Program-made: the position numbers and the translations under genes
NCBI RefSeq assembly: GCF_000337695.1
Contig: NZ_AOIA01000128.1
Location: 647 to 64,646, forward strand
Origin: Natronococcus jeotgali DSM 18795
Lineage (GTDB): Archaea; Halobacteriota; Halobacteria; Halobacteriales; Natrialbaceae
Length of the DNA: 64,000 bases
Direction of reading: 5' to 3'
Shown: in pieces, positions 8,767 to 17,826 of the stretch
Layout of the letters: every line of letters begins with the position of its first letter
Position numbering within the stretch: position 1 is the first letter of the stretch
Notes under the pieces: model-generated
Databases searched by the model: none
What the model was told of the DNA's origin: nothing
What the model saw: the letters and a program-made list of their open reading frames with translations, nothing else

Positions 8767-9996
8767 CTAGGAGTGCGTGCCGTGCGGGCAGAGCGCCGTC
8801 AGTCCCTCATCCCGGCTGACGTAGACTGCGTCCTCGGTGACGATACACTCCTCGTTGAACCCGTCGCTCCACTGGGTATCATCGAACGTGAAACACCACT
8901 CCTCACAGCCATCCTCGAGGCAGTACCCAACGATCTTGTCCGGATCCGACGACCCGGGGTTGCTGTGGGCGACGACAACGGTCCCATCAACGATCGCCGG
9001 CGGGCCGTACGAGTGGGCGCCAGTCTTACACCAACTCGACTCGGGACCCGTCATCTTCAGCTCGTACCGACCACGGGTGACGGAGATAGAACCGACAGCA
9101 GCCGTCGTCAACGCGTCCGAGACGAAGCGCTGACAGTCCGGGCCGTTCTCGAGACCGGTGACCCCTTCTTCGCTGGCGTTTTCGACGAACAGGGCCTCAT
9201 CAGTCGCGGCGAGACCGTTAGCGAAATCGCCGGGGTTGAGTTGATCCGCCCGCTGGGTCGTCCCCGCTTCCGGATCGAACGCGACGACCGCATCCGCATC
9301 GACCGAGCCCTCGCTCGCTCGGCCATCGAGCAACGCCCACACCGCGTTGTCGACCGCAACGACCGCACTGGCTCGTGTACTGAACACATAGCGGATCTCG
9401 TCTGCTCCACCCTGCTTCGGCGTGACACCGACGGACTCACACTTCCACTCGAGCGATCCATCGGCTTCCGCAAACGCATACAGGGCCCCGTCAACGGTGA
9501 CGTAGACGGAACCGAACGCTGCAACCGGCTCGGACGCCGCGGCCTCGTCCCCGAACGGTTCACTCCACTGCACCTCCCCGCTCTCGGCGTCGATCGCCGT
9601 AAGCTGGCTCCCGACAACGTAGACGGTGCCGTTCCCGACTGCCGGTGTCCCCGTCGCGTGAACCTTCTCACACGTCCATACACAGGTTCCCGACTCTGCA
9701 TCGAGTGCGTGTACCCCCTCCCCTGTCCGGAGGTACACCATCTCGTTGGTCGCGACGAGAGAGCCGGACTCCTCGTACTGCCAGTCGATACGATCCGGAC
9801 TCGAAAACCCGTTCTCCGTCGGAACGTATCGACTGTTCCCTGTGTTCGCCCCATACGAGGACCACCCACTCGGTCCCTCGAACGAGTCGTCGTCGTCCTG
9901 AGATGACGCAGCTCCACTCCCAATCGAAGCGAGAATCCCACCGGCCGAAAGTGTTGCTCCCGTCGCGAGTACCGATCGTCGTTGCCAGTCTGCCAT
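8767..9996 (-). CDS. Secreted PQQ-type beta-propeller protein
   Basis: A 409-residue protein with a Tat signal (WQRRSVLATGATLSAGG, then an AxA-like cleavage region near residue 30). The body is made of repeated blades of the PQQ/BamB type, such as VYLRTGEGVHALDAESGTCV, VYVVGSQLTAIDAESGEVQW and VYVTVDGALYAFAEADGSLEW. Such propellers generally serve as extracytoplasmic scaffolds rather than enzymes unless a quinone site is present, and I see no clear quinone-binding signature. A cysteine-rich tail (CLEDGCEEWCFTFDD) is unusual. It is next to the ligase-like gene on the same strand, which suggests a cell-surface role. Confidence 0.75.
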   Translation of the reverse strand: MADWQRRSVLATGATLSAGGILASIGSGAASSQDDDDSFEGPSGWSSYGANTGNSRYVPTENGFSSPDRIDWQYEESGSLVATNEMVYLRTGEGVHALDAESGTCVWTCEKVHATGTPAVGNGTVYVVGSQLTAIDAESGEVQWSEPFGDEAAASEPVAAFGSVYVTVDGALYAFAEADGSLEWKCESVGVTPKQGGADEIRYVFSTRASAVVAVDNAVWALLDGRASEGSVDADAVVAFDPEAGTTQRADQLNPGDFANGLAATDEALFVENASEEGVTGLENGPDCQRFVSDALTTAAVGSISVTRGRYELKMTGPESSWCKTGAHSYGPPAIVDGTVVVAHSNPGSSDPDKIVGYCLEDGCEEWCFTFDDTQWSDGFNEECIVTEDAVYVSRDEGLTALCPHGTHS

Positions 9997-10010
9997 GTAC
10001 GTTTTGACAC

Positions 10011-10397
10011 CTACTGTTGACCTGTTAATCTAACAGTTATATAATAGTTGTGTCTAGAAGAGTGCTAAAACTGATTTTCGAACTCTATCATTATTTAGAA
10101 CGCTATTGGGCCAGAAGAACCCCTCAAGGAGAACACGACGCGACGGGAGCACCCCTCCACACGGGCCCGGTGTGCATAACAGCGAGGCGAGAGCGGAGCA
10201 CCGCTGGAAGACGAAGAGGGGGCCACAAGCCGGATTCTGTCGATCGCATGAACGCCGGTCGGTTCACAACGGACTAACCACAGATCGCCGTCTCCTCGAG
10301 CACACGAGGACGGTCGTGAACCACCGACGGCGTCAGTTGAATTCCATAATCGAAGAGGGAAAATATACGGCAATCCAGGAGAGATACAGAGAGATCA
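10011..10397. other. Intergenic region between divergent genes
   Basis: Contains an AT-rich promoter-like patch at 10022-10047 serving the beta-propeller gene and another (AAAATATAC, about 10360-10368) upstream of the plus-strand TackOD1 gene. No gene is supported in between. Confidence 0.5.
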
Positions 10398-11375
10398 ATG
10401 GTTTCACCAGGAGAACTCCGTCTCCTCGAGAGGTTAGTTAACGCTGATACGTTCGAGCCAGAGATCGCCGACAGCGGTGCGGTGAGCTATTCGACCGCAG
10501 GCCAGTATCTCGACGACACCGACGATGCCCCGGTCACGGTACTCGAGCGGTTTGCGACCCGCGGGGTGCTGGCAGACGAGTTCATCTCAAAGGTCTACAG
10601 CTGTCCGGAGTGTACGACTGAAGGGTTGCAGTATACGACGGTCTGTCCGGCCTGTCACGATCCCCACGCCGTCGAGACGGAGGTCATCGAACACGCCTGC
10701 GGCTACGTCGGTCCCGAGTCGGAGTTCGACGCCGACGACGGCTACCGCTGTCCCGACTGTGACGACGAACTCACATCCGTCGATATCGAAAAGCAGCTTC
10801 GGTACGTCTGCAAGGAGTGTTCGGAACAGTTTCAGACCCCGGCTGACCGACTGTGGTGTCGGGAGTGTGCAGCCAGGATGCCCCCCAGAGAGGCGACCGA
10901 AAACGTCCTGTACCGATACCGGCTTACTCGCGACGGCAAACAGTGGCTCGACCGGCAGAAACAGGCTCGACAACAGATCGTCGAGCTCTTCGAGGAGCGC
11001 CACCTCGAGACCACGGTCGATACGACGGTAGCGACCGAAGACGACGCCACTCGAGCGGTGCACGTCCTGGCCGAAGACAGTCTGATGGGGGAACGACGGG
11101 TCGTTGCGATCCACGACACACCGGCTCTCGAAACCGTCGATCCCTTCTGTGCGTTCGCGGAGGCAGCCGATGCCCACCCGGTTGTGATCACGACATCAGG
11201 AGCCGTTGAAGCGGCTGTCGCGACGCGAGCGACGGAGACCGAACTGACCGTACTCGCCCTTACGGAGCAGGGAACGCTCGAGGCAGAGTACGAGACCGTC
11301 GACGAGGTACGCCCGCCGACGGATGGACTCTTTCAGCGACTGAGTGCCGTCCTCGAGATTCCCGGGCGCAGGTAG
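10398..11375 (+). CDS. TackOD1-type multi-zinc-ribbon protein
   Basis: A 325-residue soluble protein. After an N-terminal segment (SPGELRLLERLVNADTF) come several CxxC pairs between about residues 65 and 160: CPEC, CPACHD, CPDCDDEL, CKECSEQF and CRECAARMP, enough for two or three zinc ribbons. This arrangement matches the TackOD1 output domain, described in thaumarchaeal and haloarchaeal signalling proteins. The C-terminal 130 residues (VHVLAEDSLMGERRVVAI, HPVVITTSGAVEAA) look like an alpha/beta domain. No sensor or receiver domain is present, so it may be a stand-alone output partner. It is not in an operon. Confidence 0.7.
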   Translation: MVSPGELRLLERLVNADTFEPEIADSGAVSYSTAGQYLDDTDDAPVTVLERFATRGVLADEFISKVYSCPECTTEGLQYTTVCPACHDPHAVETEVIEHACGYVGPESEFDADDGYRCPDCDDELTSVDIEKQLRYVCKECSEQFQTPADRLWCRECAARMPPREATENVLYRYRLTRDGKQWLDRQKQARQQIVELFEERHLETTVDTTVATEDDATRAVHVLAEDSLMGERRVVAIHDTPALETVDPFCAFAEAADAHPVVITTSGAVEAAVATRATETELTVLALTEQGTLEAEYETVDEVRPPTDGLFQRLSAVLEIPGRR

Positions 11376-12251
11376 TTCGTCGCTCTGACAGCGACCACAA
11401 GCTGCGTGTCTCGGGGCCGCTCGAGCGAGCGTCGAGCGTTCGGCGGGAGGGCGTCTCGAGTCAGTTGGCCCGAAGACGGGGCGCCAGGTCCGGATCGATA
11501 CGGCGCTCGAAAGCGCAGTCGATCGGGAACGCCAAGCGTTGAGTTCGACACTGCAACTGAACGGACCAATCCCCCATTGTCGAACGGGCCTGCCCGTTCG
11601 CCTGATCCGTGGGACCGACGGTCCCACGCCACCTTCAAAGACCGAGGCGCGTCTGTGCCGAGGGAGTGGGGGGTAGTTTACTGGGCAGGTTATGTTGAAG
11701 CCTGTGGGAGGGTCGTGTTTTTCGCATCTCGAATGTCGTCCCCCGCAGACCGGCAAACACCACAAGCATCCTTTCCGCCGCGAAGAGCCGCTCAGTGTAT
11801 CTGCTCCAGCGGAACTACGTGTGTATATATGAGAACGGATTACCAGGTCGAGGTCGTGATGAAGTAGTCAGCAAGATCGTCGAGAACTGGAGTCAGCCGA
11901 ATCAACATCTACGTCCTGTCACTATCAAGTCAACCAGCGACGAGAGCTCCGCCGACGAACCCGCCGCCCCGGAGACGGCCGACGTCCACGGCAGGAACTA
12001 GACCCACCCCCGACGCACGCGCTCGAGCAAGCGCACACCTGCTCCCGATCCTCCACCACCGCGACGCACCCGCCCCGTACGCAGGGACGAGTAGCCGTGG
12101 GGCCGTCCTCGATCGGTCGTCGTCGGTCACCGCTCGAGACGTGCCCGCCTGGTCCAACCGGGGACGCCAGCTGTCACCGGACTCCCCCCAAACTGCGCTG
12201 CAACTGGGTCTCGCCCACAGTGTTATTACACTCTATTGCGTTCTATTACAT
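11376..12251. other. Long gene-free region
   Basis: About 875 nt with no convincing gene. Short frames on both strands lack protein-like composition. The last 30 nt carry the promoter of the downstream toxin-antitoxin pair. Confidence 0.5.
12224..12250 (+). promoter_or_regulatory. Promoter/operator of the HTH-MazF pair
   Basis: Two direct copies of TATTACA (12224-12230 and 12244-12250) lie 20 nt apart. The first is centred about 26 nt before the ATG at 12252, the TATA position for a leaderless transcript. The second touches the start codon. The repeats could be autoregulatory binding sites for the HTH protein encoded immediately downstream; this is inference. Confidence 0.45.
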
Positions 12252-12569
12252 ATGCCGATCAGTATCGACCGATTCGACGAGGAACCGACCGGCGCCCTCG
12301 ACCTCCGGGAGGGTACCCATCCCCACCGAATCTTGCAGTTCCTCGCCGAGAACGACGACCAGGCGTTCACACAGACCGAGATTCACGACGCAACGGGGAT
12401 CAAACGCGGAAGTGTTGGTGCAGCGCTATCGCGGCTCGAGGATCGCGGTCTCGTGCGTCATCGTGGGCGCTACTGGGCTATCGGCGACGACGATCGACTC
12501 GCCTCGTACGCCGCTCAAACGAACGCCAGCTCGGCGTCGACGAACGACGACTACTACGGCACGGAATGA
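12252..12569 (+). CDS. Winged-helix (MarR-like) protein, probable antitoxin
   Basis: A 105-residue protein starting MPISIDRFDEEP; longer upstream frames have no plausible start relative to the TATA-like box. A winged helix spans about residues 20-80: FTQTEIHDATGIKRGSVGAALSRLEDRGLVRHRGRYW reads as recognition helix plus wing. The C-terminus is short and polar. The stop codon overlaps the start of the next gene (ATGA at 12566-12569), so the two are translationally coupled. In this context it probably both represses the operon and neutralises the toxin, but the family as such is only a DNA-binding fold. Confidence 0.7.
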   Translation: MPISIDRFDEEPTGALDLREGTHPHRILQFLAENDDQAFTQTEIHDATGIKRGSVGAALSRLEDRGLVRHRGRYWAIGDDDRLASYAAQTNASSASTNDDYYGTE

Positions 12570-12901
12570 CCGAGAGCTACGAGCGCGGTGCGGTTGTGAA
12601 AGGACCTGATCTCTTCGCGGATCACGACTACCGGCCGTACGTCTGCCTGAGCGATCAAACGCATCCGTTTCACGACGAGGAAGGTCTGTATGCGGCGGCC
12701 ACGACGACCCGTCGCGCGGCTGCCGTTCCGCTCACAGACGAGGACTTCGTAATCGGCGGACTGCCACGGGAGACGTACGTCAACCCGTGGACCATCGTCT
12801 CGATCCGACACGCTGATATCCAGGAGAAAGAGGGACAGCTAACTGAGGCAACGACTGAGACGATCGCCCGCGAAGCCGCTGGCTACCTCGGCATCTCGTG
12901 A
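12566..12901 (+). CDS. MazF/PemK-like toxin
   Basis: A 111-residue protein whose N-terminal block (YERGAVVKGPDLFADHDYRPYVCLSDQ, split here by position about 5-31) fits the beta-barrel of PemK/MazF toxins, mRNA endoribonucleases: a G-x-V-V entry strand, then RP-x-V-x-L-S. The later part (LPRETYVNPWTIVSIRHADI) matches the second sheet region. It overlaps the upstream HTH gene by 4 nt. Fast-evolving catalytic residues cannot be assigned with confidence. An HTH partner is not the classic MazE-type antitoxin but is seen in some archaeal pairs. Confidence 0.65.
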   Translation: MTESYERGAVVKGPDLFADHDYRPYVCLSDQTHPFHDEEGLYAAATTTRRAAAVPLTDEDFVIGGLPRETYVNPWTIVSIRHADIQEKEGQLTEATTETIAREAAGYLGIS

Positions 12902-13308
12902 ACAGAGTCGCACATCGGTTCGGCACAACGGCCATCGATATGCAGAACCGGTCCTCTCTCCAGTGTAGGCCACCCCGTCAGCGAATAAAACACTCGAAGA
13001 CTACATCGATTCGCTACTGAACGAATAGATCCGGGCACGATGCTCCGATCGGAACGCGTCAATTCGGGCGGGCACACTCGTATCAGGAAAGCCTCGCAAC
13101 CCTTCAGGTCCCCGGACGCGTGCTCGTGTGTTCGGAAATCGGACGATTCAGCTGCAGTCTGATTCACCATGTGAACCGCCTCGAGGTCAAGTGGTTCGAG
13201 ACGATGCAGTCTTGCTCAATCGCGTGTTTCTCGCTCAGCATACTCTCAGCCGTGGCGTACGATGTCTACCCTCCGGTCCCCGTTCCGGAAGTCTCGATTC
13301 TACATCCG
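12902..13308. other. Intergenic, possible gene debris
   Basis: No complete gene. A short plus-strand frame ending NKTLEDYIDSLLNE with a stop at about 13026-13028 looks protein-like but has a stop 19 codons upstream, so it may be the tail of a degraded gene. Confidence 0.35.
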
Positions 13309-14295
13309 GAGAGTGAGAGTAGATTTCGTGTGCTTTCGGTTCGAGTATCGGGTGAATAGCGGCCAGCTTGGGGAATATCGTCGAAGCACGGGAGACCGTG
13401 AAAGCAGACGAAACAGACAAACGCCGGTTTGAAGGAAGTCGGATGACTGCACAGCGCTCCGATCGAGTCGTCGAAGCCACACGAAATCTACTTCCTTGGT
13501 ACTCGATTTAACCGCGATAATCCCTGTACTCCGCCGACAAACGATATCGTTCGAATGAAAACTTACAACCGAATGCGCCGAAAAATACTGCGAACCGGTT
13601 ACGAAGAGCTATTACGAGAACCAGAGTGACGATCGTTAGTGGTCGTACGATTATTTCGTGTGCTTCTAGTTCCCGTCCTGTAGAGCCAGGAGAAAGAGAG
13701 TGGATTTCGTGTGCTTTCTCTCTCAGATCCTGGCTGATATCGGATACTCCGGGGAATAACGGCGAATGCTCGTAGGTGGTGCAAGCACACGAAGCAAACG
13801 AAAGGTGGTTTTAAGTTAAGTCCAACGCGGACGGCTGCAGGACAAGATCCACGACCAAACCGAGCACGCCCAATATATTCTCGAAACGATCGCGAAACTA
13901 GACCAGCGTGGAGAAGTTCCCGCTCGATCGAAGACGATCCAAACCGGCTACGAACAGGTTGCGGATGCCTACGGCACCTCCCCGCTAACGACGCTAAAGA
14001 GTATTCAAGACCATCTTTCCGACCTGTACATGCTCGGCTTTCTGGTCCGGCACGAACGAAACAAGGGTCTCAGTGGTGGACAGTACTACGAGTACGAACT
14101 CGATCTCGATCCGATGATCGTTCTCGAGACTCGCGAAACGATCGAACAGATACCCGAATAGAAAGCACACGAAATCCACTCTCTTTCACCTTCGGTGATG
14201 ATCGGAGCACACGAAATCCACTCTCTCCCTGCTCCTGCAACCGCCGTCCCGTACGCCGAAAAGCACACGAAATCCACTCTCTCTCTCTCTCTCTC
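13309..14295. repeat. Origin-like repeats around an orc1/cdc6 fragment
   Basis: A sequence close to GAGTGGATTTCGTGTGCTTT recurs. Plus orientation: 13309-13337, 13651-13667 (core only) and 13696-13724. Minus orientation: 13473-13496, 14161-14185, 14205-14227 and 14259-14295, with a decayed copy at 13783-13800. The last copy runs into a CT dinucleotide tract. The two arrays face each other across the Orc1 fragment. Inverted repeats next to orc1/cdc6 are how haloarchaeal origins are built, so this looks like a former replication origin. Binding has not been shown for this exact repeat. Confidence 0.6.
13820..14161 (+). pseudogene. orc1/cdc6 C-terminal fragment
   Basis: The frame following an in-frame stop at 13817 has no start codon. 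It reads LQDKIHDQTEHAQYILETIA, PARSKTIQTGYEQVADAYG, SPLTTLKSIQDHLSDLYMLG and GGQYYEYELDLDPM, ending at a TAG. This is the winged-helix DNA-binding C-terminus of archaeal Orc1/Cdc6 initiators. The whole AAA+ ATPase part, normally about 300 residues, is absent. Just upstream is an AT-rich stretch (GGTTTTAAGTTAAG) that could be the original promoter joined to the tail by deletion. Confidence 0.8.
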
Positions 14296-14579
14296 AACGG
14301 CATAGCGACAACCGGATCGGGTGGGCCTCGAGAACCCTCGCACCCTCGAGAGGCCCCGACCACCAAACCATCGGGGGCGGGACTGAAAGGGGCTGGCAAC
14401 GCCCGACGACGCCGAGCGAACGACATGAGCGAGGAGCGAAACGAGGCGCGCGAGCCGACCCCGCCAGGGGCTTTCGAAGCGTTTACCGAACGACGAGTCG
14501 TCGATCCCGCACTCGAGACGACCCCTCGAGCAGCCCGGTACCGGAATGCTCTTACAGATTCGCGCGAGCAATCAACACA

Positions 14580-15866
14580 ATGCACATCTCCGTCATCGGC
14601 AGCGGCTACGTCGGAACCACCGTCGCAGCCTGCTTCGCCGACCTCGGCCACGAGGTCACCGCGATCGACATCGACGAGGACGTCGTCGACGCGCTCAACG
14701 AGGGACGAGCCCCGATCGACGAACCCGGCCTCGAGGAGCTCCTCGCGACCCACGCCGGCGACCGACTCGAGGCCACCACGTCCTACGACGCGGTGCCCGC
14801 ATCGGACGTCACCTTCCTCGCGATCGGGACGCCCTCGAACGAGGACGGCAGCATCGACCTCACCGCGCTCGAGGCGGCCGCCGAAGCCGCGGGCGAAGCC
14901 CTCGCCGACAAGTCCGAGCGCCACCTCGTCGTCATCAAGAGTACAGTCACCCCGACGAGCATCGGGGACGTCCTCGAGCCGGCCGTCCGCCGCGGCGCGA
15001 ACGGCAACGAGAACGTCGAGGTCGGTATGAACCCCGAGTTCCTCCGCGAGGGCAGCGCCGTCGACGACTTCCTCACCCCGGACAAGGTCGTCTTCGGAAC
15101 CGACTCCGAGTGGGCGACCGAGAAACTCCACGCGGTCTTCGACCCGCTACTGGACGAACACGACGCCGACGTCGTCGAGACCGATCCCGCGACGGCCTCG
15201 ATGATCAAGTACGCGAACAACGCCTTCCTCGCCTCGAAGATCAGCCTGGTCAACGATATCGGGAACGTCTGCAAGGAGTTCGGCCTGGACGCCTACGAGG
15301 TGATGGCGGCGGTCGGACTGGACGACCGCATCTCCGAGCAGTTCCTCCGCAGCGGCGTCGGCTGGGGCGGCTCCTGTTTCCCCAAGGACGTCGACGCGAT
15401 CGTCGCCGCCGCCCGTGACGAGGACTACGATCCCGCGCTGCTCGAGGCCGCCGTCGAGATCAACGACCGCCAGCCCGAACGCCTGCTCGAGTTGCTCGAG
15501 GACCACGTCGACCTCGCCGGCGCGCGCGTCGCCGTCCTCGGACTCGCCTTCAAACCGCAGACCGACGACATCCGGAACTCGAGGGCGATCCCCACGATCG
15601 AGACGCTCCGGGATCGCGGCGCGGAGGTCGTCGCCTACGATCCCGTCGCCGCCGACAACATGCGCGAGCGGTTCCCCGAGATCGAGTACGCCGACTCCGC
15701 CGCGAGCGCGCTCGAGGGCGCCGACGGCGCCGTCGTCGTCACCGACTGGGACGAGTTCGCCGCCCTCGACGAGGAGTTCGACGCGATGGCCGACCCCGTC
15801 GTCGTCGACGGCCGGCGGATCGTCGAGCGACGCGACGGCCTCGCCTACGAGGGACTCACCTGGTAG
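14580..15866 (+). CDS. UDP-glucose/GDP-mannose-type 6-dehydrogenase
   Basis: A 428-residue NAD-dependent enzyme that oxidises the C6 hydroxyl of a nucleotide sugar to a uronic acid in two steps; in haloarchaea relatives (AglM type) feed N-glycosylation. Residues 1-30 form the Rossmann start ([21 protein letters not shown]). The middle domain has [15 protein letters not shown] and [19 protein letters not shown]. The catalytic cysteine lies in [12 protein letters not shown] at about 259-270. The C-terminal domain contains [15 protein letters not shown]. Length and all blocks are normal. A TATA-like CTTACAG about 28 nt upstream suggests a leaderless start. It is the first clear gene of the high-GC part of the window. 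Confidence 0.93.
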   Translation: MHISVIGSGYVGTTVAACFADLGHEVTAIDIDEDVVDALNEGRAPIDEPGLEELLATHAGDRLEATTSYDAVPASDVTFLAIGTPSNEDGSIDLTALEAAAEAAGEALADKSERHLVVIKSTVTPTSIGDVLEPAVRRGANGNENVEVGMNPEFLREGSAVDDFLTPDKVVFGTDSEWATEKLHAVFDPLLDEHDADVVETDPATASMIKYANNAFLASKISLVNDIGNVCKEFGLDAYEVMAAVGLDDRISEQFLRSGVGWGGSCFPKDVDAIVAAARDEDYDPALLEAAVEINDRQPERLLELLEDHVDLAGARVAVLGLAFKPQTDDIRNSRAIPTIETLRDRGAEVVAYDPVAADNMRERFPEIEYADSAASALEGADGAVVVTDWDEFAALDEEFDAMADPVVVDGRRIVERRDGLAYEGLTW

Positions 15867-16898
15867 TCGCGTCTCTCCGAGGGTCGAAGTCGATCGCCGA
15901 CTCGAGACGGAGCGTCGTCGCGGCGGAGCACCGGGACGGAACGTCCCACCCGACTCGTCGATCGCGGTGCCGCCGACGACGGCGCGGAGACCGACGGATC
16001 GAGACGGTCGCCACTGGGACGGTGACGATACCGACGCGTCCGTTCGCCCCTGCGACACGCGGCGACCGCCGAACGGAGGGCAACCCAGAGGCGACGGCGA
16101 AACGACGCAGTCGGCAAAGAGATCTATGACACTTTTCGGCTGCTCCCGCTTGCCGGGACCGGGTCGCCCGCTCGGACGGTCTCGACGCGCACACTGAGAC
16201 CTACCCACCTCGTCAAAGATTGTGAGAGTCTACGACGCGATACGGTTCGAGTCAGTCCGCCCTCGTCGCTGCTCTCGCGTCGGTTCGGTCTCGCCGTGCT
16301 CTCGAGCCGATTCGCTCGCGGGAATCGACGCCTGGACGATCTCGAGTACCTCGCGTTCGGACGTCCTCGAGACGGACAACGGCGTCCGCCGGCTACTCCC
16401 GCGGCGTCTCGAGACGGTCGGCGATGCGAGCGTGGACGAGACGGCACGCGTCGCGATGGTCGGCCACCGTCCCCCGCAGCCGTACGAGATCGCGTCCGAA
16501 GTACGAGATCGCGTCCGAGGACGGACGAACGCGGTCCCGCGAGCTGTACGCGTTGGACGGCGAACCCACCGACACACCGACGCCCCGTCCCGTCGCTCCT
16601 CCCGGTAGTGGGCGCTGAAGCCGTCGTTTCGGTACCGACAAATCTAGAGGCGATCGGACACCGCCGCCAGTACTCGTCGGAAGGCTCGGAGCGCACGGAG
16701 CGTACCGCGCCGGAAAACGGTCCCGCCGCGACCCGAGTGCGACGGCTGCCGGAGTCGGTTCCGTCGTCCGCCCGAACGAACATGTACCCGACCCGGAGAC
16801 GGGCGCCGTCTCGCTTCGGTGCTCTCGCCGCGTTCCGTCTGGCTATGCAGACCCAACCCACACAACGCATATATGAATCCCCGGCCTGAGTCCGACCA
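15867..16898. other. Long gene-free region with a short duplication
   Basis: About 1 kb. No frame is convincing. A 19-nt direct duplication (TACGAGATCGCGTCCGAAG and near-copy) sits at about 16482-16519. A minus-strand stretch in 16400-16500 (GRDLVRLRGTVADHRDACRL) has some protein character but no start or neighbours; it may be gene debris. The TATA-like box of the next small gene lies at 16867-16875. Confidence 0.45.
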
Positions 16899-17012
16899 AT
16901 GACAGACCGCTGCTACAACTGCGTGACGTGTGGCTCCGAACTCGACTACAAGACGACCAAGCACAACGGCTGCCCGAACTGCGGCTCCGTACCGCTTCAC
17001 AGCGCCGACTGA
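16899..17012 (+). CDS. 37-residue zinc-ribbon microprotein
   Basis: Starts MTDRCYNCVTCGSELDYK and ends GCPNCGSVPLHSAD. Four cysteines in two CxxC-type knuckles (CVTCG and CPNCG), 17-18 residues apart, make a single minimal zinc ribbon. A clear TATA-like element (CATATATG, about 16867-16875) lies about 28 nt upstream of the ATG, supporting a leaderless transcript. Haloarchaeal CPxCG-type microproteins of this size are widespread. Nothing in the neighbourhood points to a partner. Confidence 0.7.
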   Translation: MTDRCYNCVTCGSELDYKTTKHNGCPNCGSVPLHSAD

Positions 17013-17062
17013 ACCCCCTTCTCGAGCGATCGAATTCGGACGGCGAGTCCGCACTCGTCCGC

Positions 17063-17147
17063 GAGACGGCTCGACACTGACAACGAGACGACTCGACGCT
17101 GACAACGAGACGACTCGACGCTGACAACGAGACGACTCGACGCCGAC
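17063..17147 (+). repeat. 22-bp tandem repeat, about four units
   Basis: Units start at 17063, 17085, 17107 and 17129. The consensus begins GAGACGACTCGACGCTGACA and ends AC. The first unit differs at two positions and the last is truncated. It lies between convergent genes, so it could be a simple replication-slippage product or part of a transcript end. Confidence 0.75.
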
Positions 17148-17266
17148 GAGACGGTAGAAACGGCGATCGATCGGACTCGAGGGACGCTCCGATCTCCTGT
17201 TCCCGTAGCGTCGTCTCGAACCCCTGAAACGCGCGATCCCGCGCTCCCGAGGCGCCGACCGCCGGG

Positions 17267-17674
17267 CTACTCCTCGAGCCGGCGGGATCGCTGCGGCGTC
17301 GCTCCCTCGACGATCAGGTCCAGCAGCATCGCCTTCGGACTCGAGGGCGGGTACCGCGTGTCGATCAGCTCGCGGGCCGTCTCGAGGTCGCCCCGGACCG
17401 CGCACTGTCGGACGCGACCCGCGGTTCGCAGGAACTCCGAGGAGTCGGCCTCGGAGATGTACTCGGCCGCCTCGGGGGAGCCCCCCTCGAGCGCTTCCTG
17501 CCGGATCTCGTCGAACTCCTCGAGCAGCGGCTCGTACTCCGCTTCGAGCTCGGAGAGCAGGAACTCCACGGCGAAGCGCTGGAACTCCGATCGGTTCGCG
17601 AACGCGCCGTCGTCGATGTGCTCCTGGACGATCTCGAGCACCTCCTCGGGGAACCGGACCGTCGACTTGACCAT
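17267..17674 (-). CDS. Ribbon-helix-helix regulator with helical tail
   Basis: A 135-residue protein. Residues 1-45 (MVKSTVRFPEEVLEIVQEHI, then SEFQRFAVEFLL) form a ribbon-helix-helix DNA-binding unit, with the basic strand KSTVRF contacting DNA. Residues 45-135 are acidic and helical (LEAEYEPLLEEFDEIRQEAL), probably for oligomerisation or effector contacts. Haloarchaeal RHH proteins with extended tails include cell-division regulators of the CdrL kind, but I cannot assign this one to that group. It is a single gene with no clear operon. Confidence 0.7.
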   Translation of the reverse strand: MVKSTVRFPEEVLEIVQEHIDDGAFANRSEFQRFAVEFLLSELEAEYEPLLEEFDEIRQEALEGGSPEAAEYISEADSSEFLRTAGRVRQCAVRGDLETARELIDTRYPPSSPKAMLLDLIVEGATPQRSRRLEE

Positions 17675-17826
17675 AGTATCACGGATCGCGAACGAACGGG
17701 ATACCGTTTGTGGTCGGTTCCCTCGAGCCGGCGTGATCGACGCGCTCTCGAAGGCGCGGCGGACTCCCGGTCGATCGCCGGCGACGCGACTCGGGGACGG
17801 TCGACGCGGGACCGACGAGGAGGGGG

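Noticed and set aside
11787-12001. Short plus frames near 11795-12001
   Set aside because: No domain, odd composition and no promoter-to-start spacing; left as non-coding.
14279-14295. CT dinucleotide tract as a functional element by itself
   Set aside because: It is continuous with the last origin repeat (CACTCTCT) and is most simply slippage of that end.
14070-15131. 353-residue minus frame over the start of the sugar dehydrogenase and the origin repeats
   Set aside because: Runs through non-coding repeats and antisense to a well-conserved gene.
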